A stretch of 64,000 nt of DNA, from contig NC_035162.2 of assembly GCF_001659605.2 (NCBI RefSeq), forward strand, positions 11,799,248-11,863,247, in the 5' to 3' direction. A model generated the notes under the pieces. The model saw only the letters and a list, made by a program, of their open reading frames with translations, had not been told where the DNA came from and ran no database searches. A program made the translations under genes and the position numbers. Shown piece by piece: positions 1 through 11,278 of this stretch. This DNA is from Manihot esculenta. Its lineage: Eukaryota > Streptophyta > Magnoliopsida > Malpighiales > Euphorbiaceae. Within the stretch, counting starts at the first letter, position 1. Each line of letters starts with the position of its first letter.

Positions 1-1567
1 TGTCCTAGTTATACCAACTAGGTACACATAAGAATGAGGAATTCTAGTGCTTTAGCAGCCGAAAGTACTTGAATATTTTTTATTTGATGCCTTATTATTT
101 GAGCCTTCTTCTTTGAACCTTCTTCTTTGAAACAATGGAAAAATAAGTTTTTTGTCCTTTGTCATTGTACGTCAGAGGGTTTTGGGTGCCTTCAAACCAG
201 CTAGCACTATTGGGTAGAGCTGAAAAAGGATGGGGTTCGTCTGAGGAGAGAGGACGACGGGGCTTTAGCTTCTCTTATGGCAATGGCTAAAGCCTTAAAG
301 AAGATTGATATTACTTAGGCAATGAGGAATGTCATCTTGTCCTGGCAGAGTCATTTGCCAGCAAGCCAGACCCACGCTCCTCACTCGCCCATCCTTCTCT
401 AAAGCACACCCTTATCTCGAGATCAGGGTACTTCACTTTTCATCCTTTTTATTTGGCGAATTGATTTTCTTACTTACTTTTCCTTTTTGTTTGCAGATAT
501 GGCCGGGTCAAGCAAATTCACCGAGGCGGCACGTGCTGCTGGAAAGGGCAAGGCAATTGCTGTTGGGGTTGTTAGTCCCCCTTCTAAACGTGCTCACCCT
601 TCGGAGGTGATTGTACTTCCTCCTCCCCCTCCCTAGCCTACGGCCGAGGAACTGGCACCCTTCAGCCTGAATCTTCGGCCTTGGGTGCTTCTGCTCCGAC
701 TTCAGCTCCTATGCTCCCTGCTGATCTCCTTCTTTCTCTATTCCTGTGAGTGTGGGGATTGAGTCTTCCTAGCCTATTGGCATTCAACGTTTGGCCTTAG
801 CGCTAAACTGGGCATCTCCTTTCCTTGATGACCCTTCTCTGAGTCCCCTACTAATTAAAAGTGCTATGAGGCCAGCAGATCGCCACCATTTGAATGAGGT
901 TAAGAGGGACGAGCTGGTTATTAATGCCATTCATTCTACGCTGAAGGATGCCTTTTGTGCCTATATGGCTAAGGAGCATTTTAGAGCCTTGAGGCAAGAA
1001 TTTGGTGCAAATAAGATGCACAGAAAGCTTTTGGTTGAGGAATGTTCAAACTTGAAAACCCAGATTGTTGAAGTTGAGGGTACAATAAAGGAGACGTTAG
1101 AGTTGGTGGACAAGTTTCAGGTTGATCTTGACGCAGCCCGTGCTTCAAACCAAGGCCTTAAGAGTCAGGCTAAATCTACCAAGAATCAAGTGGCCCTATT
1201 GCAGCGCCAGGTCTTGGAGTTGCACGCTCAAGCTGAGGAGGCCCGAACTGCCTCAACTAGGATAGCCGAGCTTGAGGCAAAATTCCAGGAGAAAGTGGCC
1301 CAGGGAGGGGAGATGTTTGTCCAAGCCCAGAATTCTATGAAGAAGGAGCTGATGAAGCGTTTTCTTTATGAGAATTTCTCCTGGATAGATGACATCTTCC
1401 CCGAGGAAGAAAATGAGGGTGGAGGGGAGCGTGCTGAAAATACTCCTGTCAAAGAGGAGCGTGATGAAGATGTGCCTTCTGACCGGATTTCTCTTGTAAT
1501 GGAGTCAAAAATATCAATGTAATGGAGACTCGGGTGGATGAGCCTGATGACCCTGTCCTTTTGTAAT
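1..1567 (+). pseudogene. Antisense ORF of Tat-like element A (5' exon outside window)
   Basis: Bases 1-496 match the intron of copy B. A pyrimidine-rich acceptor ends in TTTGCAG at 496, and the exon then opens with MAGSSKFTEAAR. It continues into a long coiled-coil region (readable 791-1522) rich in E, Q, K and L heptads, followed by an acidic tail. The frame is broken by a CAG-to-TAG type stop near 634, a missing base near 657 and a one-base deletion near 1509 relative to copy B. No ATG opens the coiled-coil frame, so it is not a separate gene. Copies B and C show that the upstream exon carries a domain like the putative gypsy-type transposase family PF04195. Function of such ORFs is unknown. 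Confidence 0.7.
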
Positions 1568-1764
1568 TTGTCATTTTTAATGAGAATGTTGCTTTTATTT
1601 TCGTTTAGCGTTTATATGTTTTGCACATAATATTTTTTTAAGAGGAAAAAAATTTTCTTAAGGGGCTAACACCTGTTTATGACGCTTAGTCACTAACCTG
1701 TCTTGTGGCTATGAAATAAGAGACTTAGTGTATTTCTAGAATTGGACTAACGCTTAAACATAAG

Positions 1765-2275
1765 GTACAACGAATGCCCGCGACATCTGAGCAGTCGAAT
1801 AGAAAACTGTCTTATGACCTGGCCTAGCAAAAACTGTCTTGTGACCTTGATTCGTGGGATCAGTACTCGAGTGGTCTCGTGAAAGTTGCCTCATGACCTG
1901 GTCAGGCGAAAACTGCCTTGTAACCTCGATTCATGGGATGAACGCCCGAGTGGTCCTGCGAAAATCATCTTATGACCTGACTTAGCGAAAATTGTCTTGT
2001 GGCATTGATTCGTGGGACCAACACTCAAGTGGTCTGGCGAAAGTTGCTTTGTGACCTATCCTGGATAAAACTGCTTTATAGCCTTGATTCATGAGATCAA
2101 CGCTCTAGTATTCTGGTGGAAGCCGCCTTGTGGCCTGGCCTGGAAAAAACTGCCTTATCGCCTTGATTCATGGGACCAATGCTTGAGTGGTCTGGCGGAA
2201 GCGGCCTTTGTGATCTGGCTTGGTGAAAACTGCCTTGTGGGCTTGATTCGTAGGACTAACACCCGAGTGGTCTTA
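1765..2275. repeat. 79-bp tandem array in element A
   Basis: About six imperfect units of 79-80 bp, each opening with AAAACTG(C/T)CTTGTG and holding GATTCGTGGGA and CGAGTGGTCTGGCG. The array lies between the convergent gag relic and antisense ORF. The same array is present in copy B at 31796-32317, so it is part of the element. No open frame runs through it. Confidence 0.85.
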
Positions 2276-2489
2276 TTGTTCCTTTCCATCAAAGAACATA
2301 CCATATAAAAAATACTTTGTTAGCTTTTTTATTAAGAATATCCTCCATTTACATATGAGGATAGAATTAACTTGCTGTCGAAATGTGAACGATATTAGAA
2401 ATCTCATGAGATTTCGGGCAGACGGTTTTTGTAGGCGAAAGTTCTCCAAGATTTCTAAAAGTTTCTACCTTTACAGTAATTATGTTTGT

Positions 2490-3506
2490 AATCTATTTAT
2501 GTGTCGCCGGGTCCTTTTATTATTACATGTATGACTCTTACTAGTTTTCTATATATCAGGAGTTATCTCAGGGGTTGTCTCCCTGAGCTCAGACCTTTGC
2601 CCTTCTTTTTCTTTTTTTTCATGAATTTTCGGAGGGTGCCATCCCTTGTAAGCCTTTCGATCTTGCCCTTTAATTATAGACATTCTTCCGTTATGTAGCC
2701 ATGATCTTCATAGAAGCGACAATACTTGGTTCTGTTTCATTTTTTTGCCTTCTCGGGATTGAGCTTGGGCAGCCATCTAATTTCTTTATAATTTTTCCTG
2801 ATGCATATCAAGATACGAATTCATGAGTCACTTAGCAGAGTGTAATTCTTATACTTACTATGTTCGTCCTTTTGCGAGATAGGGTAGCTCCTGTGATCTT
2901 CTTCATGGGATCGCTCTCAGACTTTTGAATTTACTTTTGATTTGCCCTCTTGTCTTCTTTTAGTGTCTGAACCTCATCATCCAACCTGATATACTTCTAG
3001 GTCTTAATTATCAACTATTGGTACGTCACAGCTAGGTTTTTAATTAAAGAATCCATGAACTTGACGTTACGAGTTCATTTCTTCAACGTCTTATAGGCTA
3101 TCTCATGATTTAACACTTTCATCTGTATGACTTCAGCATTAAAATGGAAAATAAAACTCCTTAAAGACTCGTGCTCTCTCTTTGTAGATCTTTCACAGGT
3201 TAGAGAAAAGCTTTTTGGGAGGTATGCAAGTGATAAATTTAGATTTGAATATTATAGCGAATTGTGTAAAGTTTTGGATTAAACCTGAGTTTAAGTATTG
3301 ATACCATTTTTGAGCTAAACTCATGAGTGTTGATGAAAACACTCGGTATAATACAAAATCATTTACGTTCTGAAGCTGTATGGTCGTCCTAAAAATGGCC
3401 AGATGACTTCTAGAGTCTGTCATTTTATCGTATTTGTCTAAGTTGGACAACTTGAACTTGACAGGAAAGATTTTCTCTAATATTTCTTTCGAAAGAAGCG
3501 AGACAC
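2490..3506 (-). pseudogene. gag relic of element A, C-terminal part
   Basis: The minus strand shows a retrotransposon gag core: PNLDKYD-like start, the conserved aromatic helix region with KWYQYLNSG, then FITCIPPKKLFSNL (readable 3193-3450). Downstream the zinc-knuckle-like KYCRFYEDHG motif is recognisable near 2700-2728, and a spacer resembling the gag-protease linker reaches about 2490. Several stops and frameshifts make it non-functional. At its upstream end it is cut at 3506 by the Tekay insertion and resumes at 13704. Confidence 0.75.
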
Positions 3507-3684
3507 TGTAATACCCGGCTAGACTCCGGTATCGGAATTCCTACCGTCCGGTGGAATCTCGGATGTCGGAAACCTCTAGAAGGGTAAAACCATGTTTTAT
3601 GAAATGTTTTTAATGTATTTTATGTTTTAAACAAAAAGGAAATTGAGTTTTTGAATGAAAAAGACCAAAGGAGGCTTTGCCAGG

Positions 3685-3870
3685 TTCGGCCGCCGAAAGT
3701 GAGGTTCGGCCGCCGAACATGGTGGGGTTTTGGGAGCGCTTTAGGCCTCCGAAAGCCTTGTTTGAAAGACTCAAGGTTCGGCCGCCGAACCTCATGTTCG
3801 GCCGCCGAACATGCATGAGATGTGGGGGCACGTTAGGCCGCCTAAAGGTGACAGAACCTGCCCTATAAGA
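3685..3870 (+). promoter_or_regulatory. LTR promoter: GCC-box palindromes ahead of a TATA box
   Basis: Four exact copies of the 13-mer TTCGGCCGCCGAA start at 3685, 3705, 3777 and 3797, with degenerate copies in between and after, directly upstream of CCCTATAAGAG (TATA at 3864-3870). The 13-mer contains GCCGCC, the core bound by ERF-type AP2 factors. A second cluster lies downstream at 4393-4640. The 3' LTR repeats the arrangement with TATA at 11635-11641. The solo LTRs keep the same palindromes and a TATA in the same order. ERF binding is an inference from the motif. Confidence 0.6.
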
Positions 3871-4839
3871 GACCCCGTGACCGAAACAGGCGAGGTTTTC
3901 TCTCCCATTTCGGCCGACGGTAAGCTGTAGCCCTCCTATGATCATTTTAAGTGTTTTCCCTCAAATCCTTTAGATCTTAACAAGTTATATCTTGTTTTTG
4001 AAGAGTTTTAAAGTTTAAGCAAGTTTTGGAGCTTTGAGGTTCAAGAACTCGAATCTCCCCATCTTCGAGCTAGGATCGTTTCTCTCTCGATCTTCAAGAG
4101 GTAAGAGCTGATCTCTAGTTCTATATGTGTTTTAAGTAAGTTTTATGCAAGTTTTTGGGGTAGAAATGCATGAGTAGGCTTGATGGGTTTTTATGAAAAA
4201 TCCATGGTTTTAATGTGTATTTATGTGCAATGTGGCTTGCTTGTGTGTTGTAGTTGGGGTTTAAGCTTGTTGGAGGCCCCTAGGAGTTTGTATGCTTGAG
4301 TATGATTGTTGTAGAATAGGTTTATGCATGATTGGTTGTGTAGGGGGTTGTTTTGGGCAAGAGGAACCAAGTTTCTGCCCTTTGGCAGAAACCAGGTTCG
4401 GCAGCCGAAGGTACTTTCGGCCGCCGAACCAGCTTGGGAGGCAGCTTTAGGCTGCCGAAGTCTGCCCCCGAAAGTTTGAGTTTCGGCTCTGTCCGAGACT
4501 TTCGGCCGCCGAAGGTGCCGCCGAACATGCATGAGTTTCGTCTCTGTCTGGGAGTTTCGGCCGCCGAAGGTGCCGCCGAACCTGCCTGACTTTCGGCTCT
4601 GGAGGGACTTCCGGCCGCCGAAGGTGCCGCCGAAAGTGCCCTTCCCAGCCTTTTCTTGCATGTTTTCTAGGGATGTTTTGAGGTGTTTTGAGGAGGTTTT
4701 TTGGGGGTATGTTTAGAGTTATGTTCTTGTTGTTTGGTGCCTCATTTGAGTCCACCTGTGTAGGTTCGGACCCGAGGACCCGAGACCCCCGGTTGTGAGA
4801 TAGTCTTTCAGAGTCCGTCGTTAAAGCTTCGGTCACCAG

Positions 4840-5479
4840 GTGAGTGGGATTATTCCCTAAGTTTTTAAGTAATGAATGAATGAACAAATGAATGAATCTG
4901 ATAGCATACTCATGCATCATTAATGCCATGTGATGTTCAGGATGTTTGCATTAGAAATTCACGAATATGTTGCATTGCATAATTTGATGTTGATGTGGAT
5001 GGTTATTGGGTGATCCATAGTCCTCTAATGTTATGTTATGATGATATGTTATGGAAGACCAGTGAGGCCCATTCTACGCCCCTGGCACTATGTAAGAGAA
5101 AGACCAGCGAGGCCCATTCTACGCCCCTGGCACTTTGGAATGTTATGATATGTATGTTATGTAAGAGAAAGACCAGCGAGGCCCATTCTACGCCCCTGGC
5201 ACTTGGAGATGTGAGGACTAATGGTGACAATACCATCCTTTATGTGATTAAATGTGATGTGTTGCATTTCATGAAAGCATGTAAAGTAAAAGTTATGTTA
5301 TTTAATGTTAATAATAAAATGAATAATAATATACCTAAAAAGTGTGGAACTAAATCAAATGATAATAATAATAAAATTAAGAATAAAATACCTAAAAAGG
5401 GAGGAATTAATATCATGTTTTTACTTTTTACTCACTGGGCTTTTTAGCTCACCCCTCTCCCCTAACCCCAGTCTTGCAG
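4840..5479 (+). other. Possible intron in the retrotransposon leader
   Basis: A strong donor CACCAG|GTGAGT (intron from 4840) and an acceptor CTTGCAG|GTAC (exon from 5480) bracket 640 bp of AT-rich sequence. A further donor, CAAGAG|GTAAGAG, is at 4101. An acceptor TTTTTCAG ends at 6174, eight bases before the gag ATG at 6183. Donor-like and acceptor-like sites recur at matching places in the related solo LTRs (for example near 49968, 50709, 56567, 59175 and 59758). This suggests a spliced leader, but no transcript was seen. Confidence 0.35.
5054..5205 (+). repeat. Three direct repeats inside the LTR
   Basis: Three copies of a block of about 40 bp holding GACCAG(T/C)GAGGCCCATT followed by CTACGCCCCTGGCACT, two adjacent and one after a 30-bp spacer. 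They are identical in the 3' LTR (12826-12976). Confidence 0.9.
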
Positions 5480-5935
5480 GTACTGTGTAGATAGAGAAGT
5501 CAGCAAGAGTAAGAGAAGTCTCTGTAATAGCATAGAAGTGGACATGGTTTATTCATAATGTAAAAGTATGTTATGTAATGTAATGTAAGTTATATAGTGT
5601 GCTTGACTAGAGTCTGTTGTAATCCCTTGAATACATGAGATAAATGTTTTATGATGTTTATGTAACCCAAGCCTGATATATGTTATGTACCCCATTGGAG
5701 TATTTGTTGAGAACTCCAATGAGGGGTTTATGTTATGATTATGCTTGCACAGGCTAGGCTGGGTAAAGAAATGTTTAAATGAAAGAAAAGTTTTAATTTT
5801 TATGTATGTTTTGGTTCATGTATGGGATTGAACAGGTTCACAGGATGTATGTTTGGCTTGCTACGGGTTCCGGCGGCCTTAAGCCGACCTGAATCCTAGC
5901 GCCGGTAGCGGTCCGGTTTCCGGGTCGTTACAGAA

Positions 5936-5949
5936 TGGTATCAGAGCCC
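5936..5949 (+). other. Primer binding site, tRNA-iMet type
   Basis: TGGTATCAGAGCCC starts three bases after the LTR end. TGGTATCAGAGC is the usual complement to the 3' end of plant initiator tRNA-Met and primes minus-strand synthesis in many plant Ty1 and Ty3 elements. Confidence 0.93.
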
Positions 5950-6182
5950 TAGGTTCATATGGTCGGACCTAGAGTGTCGGGCTCATAGATGTTATAGAAA
6001 GGTCAAGCACAATAGGAAATCATGTCCACTAGGATAGGATGTAGAGTCCTGTCTAGAATGCAAGTATGTATGCCATGAGATATGCTATGATTATGATGTG
6101 TATATGATGTGGGTTCATGTGTTTCCACATGAACCATCTGATGCTAATGTTTTGTTATCTGTGCTGTTTTTCAGTAAACAGA

Positions 6183-9100
6183 ATGCGAGGAACTCGTCGA
6201 TCAGCTAGATTGACTAGAGTACCACCGGAGGATGAGGGCACGAGCGCCCGTCCTCCAGCATTGCCAAGGGCAATGTCAAGCAGGTCCAACAGAGACAGAA
6301 CAGTGAGGGACCCTAGAAGGTCCTTGGATCTGGGTAGAAGCAGATCAGTAAGGGGTACAGTTCAGGAAAGAATGTCAGTTGATGGAGAAGAAGAGATGGA
6401 TGTGGAGCAGAGGAGGGACGGTAACCTTGGTGTAAACATGCCAGAAGAGGGCATGGGTGAGTCTCAGGGAGGCACTCAGGCCTCGGGGTTTGTTCTACCA
6501 CCCCAGTACCCACCTTTTTCACCATACCCCGGGTATTCGATGGGAAGTACATCGGATTACCCCAGTTTTAATCATTACCCTTCTCACATGCCATACCCAC
6601 CTTTCTACCCACAGTATCCACAGTACCCTATGTACCCACCTCCATCCTTCCATCCAGGCACGGCAAACCCTATCCCAGGGGATGTCGCACCACCACCACC
6701 AGCAGAACCCACAGTTCCAGAAACCCAAAGACCTCAACCTACCTCATCTAGAGGGAGCAAGGCCAAGATGACCGACTACATGAAGTTGGGTGCTCCCCAG
6801 TTTGATACAGGTGATGATCCGTTTGTGTACCTGGAGAAGGTCAAAACAATTACAGATGAGATAGGTGCTGATGACAGCAGAGCCATTCAGATGGCTGGTT
6901 TCACCCTGAAATGCAAAAAGGCCCGTGAATGGTTCAAGGGCTATGTGAAACCGAGGGTGGACAATCTTTCATGGGAGGAGTTCGCGACTGAGTTCGCAGG
7001 TTGGGCTTTCCCTGACAGTTCAAGGGAGTTGAAGATGATTGAGTTTGAACAGCTGAAACAGACAGATGAGATGGGTGTCGATGAGTACACCGATAGATTC
7101 TTAGAGTTGTTGCCGTTTGCTGGGCAACATCTGGACACAGATTCGAAGAAGTCGAGGAGGTATACCATGAGGCTCAATTCCAGGTATTCCTCTTTGATTC
7201 AGTCAGCCGATAGAGAAAGTTTCCATGCCATTATAGACATGGCCAGGAGAATGGAGGCTAGTGCCGTAATAGAGGGAAAAGTTAAACAGTCAGTGGCACA
7301 ACCTTCTGGTTCTAAGACCCCAGGTGGGGGAAGGATAGATCCTTCATCCTTGAGTTCAGCTAGTAAGAAGTGGAGCAGTACCACTAAGAAACCAAAGAAG
7401 AATAAGTTCTGGAGCAAGATCAAATCAGGTCTGGGACTAGGAAGTGGCTCAAGCTCTGGTGCTGATAATGCAGTGTGTGCACGGTGTGGTAAGCTACACA
7501 GAGGGGTATGCCGTTTTGGGACAACAGCCTGCTACAGGTGTGGGCAGGAGGGACACATGTCCATGGAGTGTCCTAGAGCAGTTCCTATGGCACGGCCCCA
7601 GCAGACTACTTCGGGTAGTGTGGCACAGCCAGCAGCTTCAGCCGCGACACAGGCCAGTGGCAGAGGCCGAGGGAGAGGGTCAGCCTCTTCTTCATCAGCT
7701 TACAGAGGGGAAGGTCCGTCAGCTCCAGCACGGATCTTCACTATGACACAGCAGGAGGCAAACGCATCCAACACCGTGGTGTCAGGTAATATCATCATTG
7801 GTTGTTCAGATGCTTATGCCTTAATGGACCCGGGTGCATCCCATTCTTTTGTTTCTCCGAGAGCGGTCGAGAGGTTGGGTTTGATGGTCTCTGGGTTAGA
7901 GTGTCCCCTATGGGTTAGTGGACCCAAGTGTGACCCGTCAGTGGCGGAGTCAGTCTGCCAGTACAGTCCAGTTTTCATAGAGGGAAGATGCCTATCCGCC
8001 GACCTTGTGGTTCTAGACTTGACAGATTTTGACGTCATTCTAGGGATGGATTGGCTATCTACCCATGGTGCTACCTTGGATTGCAGAGACAAGGTAGTTA
8101 AGTTCAGATGTCAGGATGGGTCAGAGGTTGTCTTTAGAGGAGACAGGGGGAGTACACCTAGAGGTTTGATATCAGCCCTACAGGCTCGTAGGCTGCTCAG
8201 GAGGGGTTGTCAGGGTTATCTAGCTCATGTGAGAGAGCTAGACAGAGATGTCAGAGAGCCCGCCTCAGTGCCTGTGGTTAGAGAGTTCTTAGATGTCTTC
8301 CCAGACGAACTGCCAGGTTTACCGCCTCCTAGGGAGATAGAGTTCGAGATAGAATTGATGCCAGGAACCAGACCGATCTCTATCCCTCCCTACAGGATGG
8401 CGCCAGCAGAGCTGAAAGAGCTTAAAGAACAGTTGCAGGAGCTGGTAGATAAGGGTTTCATCCGACCGAGTACCTCACCCTGGGGTGCTCCAGTGTTGTT
8501 CGTGAAAAAGAAGGATGGATCCCTTAGACTTTGTATCGACTACAGACAGTTGAACAAGGTCACTACCAAGAACAAGTACCCGTTGCCTAGGATCGATGAT
8601 CTATTCGACCAGCTAGCAGGAGCAGGTTGTTTCTCCAAAATAGATCTGAGATCTGGGTATCATCAGCTGAGGATCAGAGATGAGGACGTGCCGAAGACAG
8701 CTTTCAGAACCAGATATGGGCACTATGAGTTCCTAGTGATGCCGTTCGGGTTAACAAACGCCCCTGCAGCATTCATGGATCTCATGAACAGAGTATTTAG
8801 CCAATACCTGGATCACTTCGTTATTGTCTTCATAGATGATATCTTAGTGTATTCCAGGAATGCAGAAGAGCATGCCCATCATCTGCGGTTGGTCTTGCAG
8901 ACTTTGAGGGAACATGGCTTGTATGCCAAGTTCTCTAAATGTGAATTCTGGCTGAGGAGCATTTCGTTCTTGGGGCATGTAGTGTCAGAGAATGGTATTG
9001 AGGTGGACCCCAAGAAGACAGAAACTGTGGCTAACTGGCCTAGACCCACTTCAGTGACAGAGATTAGAAGTTTCTTGGGTTTGGCTGGTTACTACAGGAG

Positions 9101-11171
9101 GTTCGTTCAGGACTTCTCAAAGATAGCCGCTCCTCTGACCAGGTTAACCAGGAAGAATCAGAAATTTCTGTGGACCGACCAGTGCGAAGAGAGTTTTGAA
9201 GAACTTAAGAAGAGGTTGACTTCAGCACCAGTTTTAGCTCTGCCATCTGGTGATGAGGACTTTACAGTCTTTTGTGATGCGTCCCGTGTGGGACTGGGTT
9301 GTGTACTGATGCAGAATGAGAGGGTGATTGCTTATGCTTCTAGGCAGCTGAAGAAGCATGAGTTGAATTACCCCACACATGACCTTGAGATGGCAGCAGT
9401 AATCTTTGCACTCAAGATGTGGAGGCACTACCTCTATGGGGTAAAATGTGAGATCTTTACAGATCATAAGAGCCTGCAGCACATCCTGAGTCAAAGAGAT
9501 TTGAATTTGAGACAGAGAAGATGGGTAGAACTGCTCAGTGACTACGATTGCAAAATCCAGTATCATCCGGGTAAGGCTAATGTAGTAGCTGATGCCTTAA
9601 GCCGGAAATCACTCGGCAGTCTATCCCACATCACGGCAGAACGAAGACCAGTAGTAAAGGAGTTCTACAAGCTCATCGAAGAAGGGCTACAGTTAGAGTT
9701 GTCGGGTACAGGTGCCTTGTTGGCTCAGATGAAAGTGACACCCGTGTTCCTTGAGCAAGTTGCTCAGAAACAGCATGAGGACCCCGAGTTAGTGAAGATT
9801 GCCAGGACTGTTCAGTCAGGCAATGATAGTGAGTTCAGATTCGACAGTAAAGGGATCCTCCGCTATGGGAGTCGATTATGTGTACCAGACGACATAGGGC
9901 TAAAAGGAGACATTATGAGAGAGGCTCATAATGCAAGATACAGCATTCACCCCGGAGCCACCAAGATGTATCAAGATTTGAAAAAGGTTTATTGGTGGCC
10001 AGCAATGAAGAAAGAAGTGGCACAGTTCGTGTCAGCCTGCGAAGTGTGTCAGAGGGTGAAGCTGGAACATCAGAAGCCAGCTGGAATGCTTAACCCGCTA
10101 CCTATTCCAGAATGGAAATGGGAAAATATAGCTATGGACTTCGTAGTAGGGTTACCAGCGGCGTCCAACAGAGTGGACTCCATATGGGTGATTGTGGACA
10201 GACTCACCAAATCTGCTCACTTCATTCCTGTCAGGAGTGGCTATTCTGTGGACAAGTTGGCGCAGGTGTATGTGGACGAGATCGTCAGGCTGCATGGGGT
10301 TCCCGTTTCGATAGTGTCAGATAGAGGGCCCCAGTTCACCTCCAGGTTTTGGCGGAGTCTGCAGAATGCCATGGGTACTAGGTTGGATTTCAGTACTGCC
10401 TTCCACCCCCAGACTGATGGACAGTCAGAAAGGACCATCCAGACTATCGAGGATATGCTCAGAATGTGTGTGCTGGACTTTGGCGGTTCTTGGAGGCAGC
10501 ATCTACCTTTGGTGGAGTTTGCCTACAATAACAGCCATCATGCTAGCATCGGGATGGCTCCATATGAAGCTTTGTACGGAAGGAAGTGCAGATCACCTGT
10601 TTGCTGGGAGGAAGTTGGAGAGAAGGCCTTGGCAGGGCCTGAGCTAGTAGAGATTACCAGCAGGGTGGTACCCATAATCAGAGAAAGAATCAAGACTGCT
10701 GCAAGCAGGCAGAAGAGTTATACAGACTACCGCAGAAGGCAGTTAGAGTTTCAGGAGGGGGATCTGGTATTGCTCAAGGTGTCTCCAATGAAGGGAGTGG
10801 TTCGCTTCGGGAAGAAAGGTAAACTAGCCCCACGATACATCGGACCCTTTGAAATCTTGCAAAAGATTGGGAATGTGTCGTACAAGCTAGATTTACCTGC
10901 TTCAATGGCAAGAATCCATCCGGTCTTCCATGTTTCGATGTTGAGGAAGTTTGTGTCAGATCCGAGCAAGGTTCTTAGTGAGCCTGATGTGGAGGTCCAA
11001 GAGGATCTCACCTATGTTGAACAGCCAGTACGGATCATAGACACGCAGATCAGAAAGTTAAGAAACAAGGAAATCCCGATGGTGAAAGTCCTGTGGAACC
11101 ACCACAACTTGGAAGAGTGCACTTGGGAGACACGGGAGTCTATGCTCCAGCAGTACCCTCAGCTCTTTTAA
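6183..11171 (+). CDS. Gag-Pol polyprotein with chromodomain (1662 residues)
   Basis: One unbroken frame. The ATG at 6183 is chosen because it follows a splice-acceptor-like CAG and opens a basic Gag N-terminus; an in-frame ATG at 6117 would add 22 residues. Order: Pro/Tyr-rich linker, Gag core about 200-350, CCHC knuckle 450-463 ([14 protein letters not shown]), aspartic protease with DPGAS at about 549, reverse transcriptase about 750-930 with FIDD at 883-886, RNase H from about 1030 (CDAS), integrase with HHCC zinc site about 1255-1292, catalytic DDE region about 1339-1416 ([16 protein letters not shown], then the glutamate), and a chromodomain about 1615-1662. In chromoviruses this last domain steers integration to heterochromatin. 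No stop or frameshift was seen. The DPG protease motif in place of DTG or DSG occurs in other plant Ty3 elements. Confidence 0.97.
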   Translation: MRGTRRSARLTRVPPEDEGTSARPPALPRAMSSRSNRDRTVRDPRRSLDLGRSRSVRGTVQERMSVDGEEEMDVEQRRDGNLGVNMPEEGMGESQGGTQASGFVLPPQYPPFSPYPGYSMGSTSDYPSFNHYPSHMPYPPFYPQYPQYPMYPPPSFHPGTANPIPGDVAPPPPAEPTVPETQRPQPTSSRGSKAKMTDYMKLGAPQFDTGDDPFVYLEKVKTITDEIGADDSRAIQMAGFTLKCKKAREWFKGYVKPRVDNLSWEEFATEFAGWAFPDSSRELKMIEFEQLKQTDEMGVDEYTDRFLELLPFAGQHLDTDSKKSRRYTMRLNSRYSSLIQSADRESFHAIIDMARRMEASAVIEGKVKQSVAQPSGSKTPGGGRIDPSSLSSASKKWSSTTKKPKKNKFWSKIKSGLGLGSGSSSGADNAVCARCGKLHRGVCRFGTTACYRCGQEGHMSMECPRAVPMARPQQTTSGSVAQPAASAATQASGRGRGRGSASSSSAYRGEGPSAPARIFTMTQQEANASNTVVSGNIIIGCSDAYALMDPGASHSFVSPRAVERLGLMVSGLECPLWVSGPKCDPSVAESVCQYSPVFIEGRCLSADLVVLDLTDFDVILGMDWLSTHGATLDCRDKVVKFRCQDGSEVVFRGDRGSTPRGLISALQARRLLRRGCQGYLAHVRELDRDVREPASVPVVREFLDVFPDELPGLPPPREIEFEIELMPGTRPISIPPYRMAPAELKELKEQLQELVDKGFIRPSTSPWGAPVLFVKKKDGSLRLCIDYRQLNKVTTKNKYPLPRIDDLFDQLAGAGCFSKIDLRSGYHQLRIRDEDVPKTAFRTRYGHYEFLVMPFGLTNAPAAFMDLMNRVFSQYLDHFVIVFIDDILVYSRNAEEHAHHLRLVLQTLREHGLYAKFSKCEFWLRSISFLGHVVSENGIEVDPKKTETVANWPRPTSVTEIRSFLGLAGYYRRFVQDFSKIAAPLTRLTRKNQKFLWTDQCEESFEELKKRLTSAPVLALPSGDEDFTVFCDASRVGLGCVLMQNERVIAYASRQLKKHELNYPTHDLEMAAVIFALKMWRHYLYGVKCEIFTDHKSLQHILSQRDLNLRQRRWVELLSDYDCKIQYHPGKANVVADALSRKSLGSLSHITAERRPVVKEFYKLIEEGLQLELSGTGALLAQMKVTPVFLEQVAQKQHEDPELVKIARTVQSGNDSEFRFDSKGILRYGSRLCVPDDIGLKGDIMREAHNARYSIHPGATKMYQDLKKVYWWPAMKKEVAQFVSACEVCQRVKLEHQKPAGMLNPLPIPEWKWENIAMDFVVGLPAASNRVDSIWVIVDRLTKSAHFIPVRSGYSVDKLAQVYVDEIVRLHGVPVSIVSDRGPQFTSRFWRSLQNAMGTRLDFSTAFHPQTDGQSERTIQTIEDMLRMCVLDFGGSWRQHLPLVEFAYNNSHHASIGMAPYEALYGRKCRSPVCWEEVGEKALAGPELVEITSRVVPIIRERIKTAASRQKSYTDYRRRQLEFQEGDLVLLKVSPMKGVVRFGKKGKLAPRYIGPFEILQKIGNVSYKLDLPASMARIHPVFHVSMLRKFVSDPSKVLSEPDVEVQEDLTYVEQPVRIIDTQIRKLRNKEIPMVKVLWNHHNLEECTWETRESMLQQYPQLF

Positions 11172-11278
11172 GGTTAGATCCCTATGTGTTGATGTGCTTA
11201 GTATGTATGTTATATGTTTGCCATGTTATGTGTTGTTTGGTGAACATTCGGGGACGAATGTTCTTAAGGGGGGAAGAA
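11172..11278 (+). other. 3' untranslated segment and polypurine tract
   Basis: After the stop, about 100 bp lead to the purine run AAGGGGGGAAGAA directly before the 3' LTR at 11279. This is the expected primer for plus-strand DNA synthesis. Confidence 0.9.

Larger units (their letters stand above)
3507..5932 (+). repeat. 5' LTR of the Tekay element
   Basis: Begins TGTAATACCCGG and ends GGTCGTTACA. It is 2426 bp and pairs with 11279-13703. Its probable TATA box (TATAAGA, 3864-3870) is only about 360 bp in, so most of the LTR would be transcribed leader (R-U5) in the RNA. Reading frames seen here on either strand are by-products of repeated GGCCGCCGAA blocks and are not genes. The other family members at 49030-51309, 54525-60301 and 55370-58884 are solo LTRs in the opposite orientation. 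Confidence 0.97.

Noticed and set aside
791..1522. Coiled-coil frame as an independent gene
   Set aside because: It opens at TTG, not ATG. Copies B and C show it is a downstream exon of the transposon's antisense ORF.
3610..4929. Many overlapping frames on both strands of the LTRs (also at 11382-12700, 50011-50509, 57764-58057, 58509-58770, 59267-60245)
   Set aside because: They come from repeated GGCCGCCGAA palindromes, which lack stops in several frames. No family resemblance, and they lie in LTR sequence.
5054..5205. CRISPR-like array
   Set aside because: Only three copies with irregular spacing inside a plant LTR. The 79-bp and 53-bp arrays are likewise plain tandem repeats without spacers.
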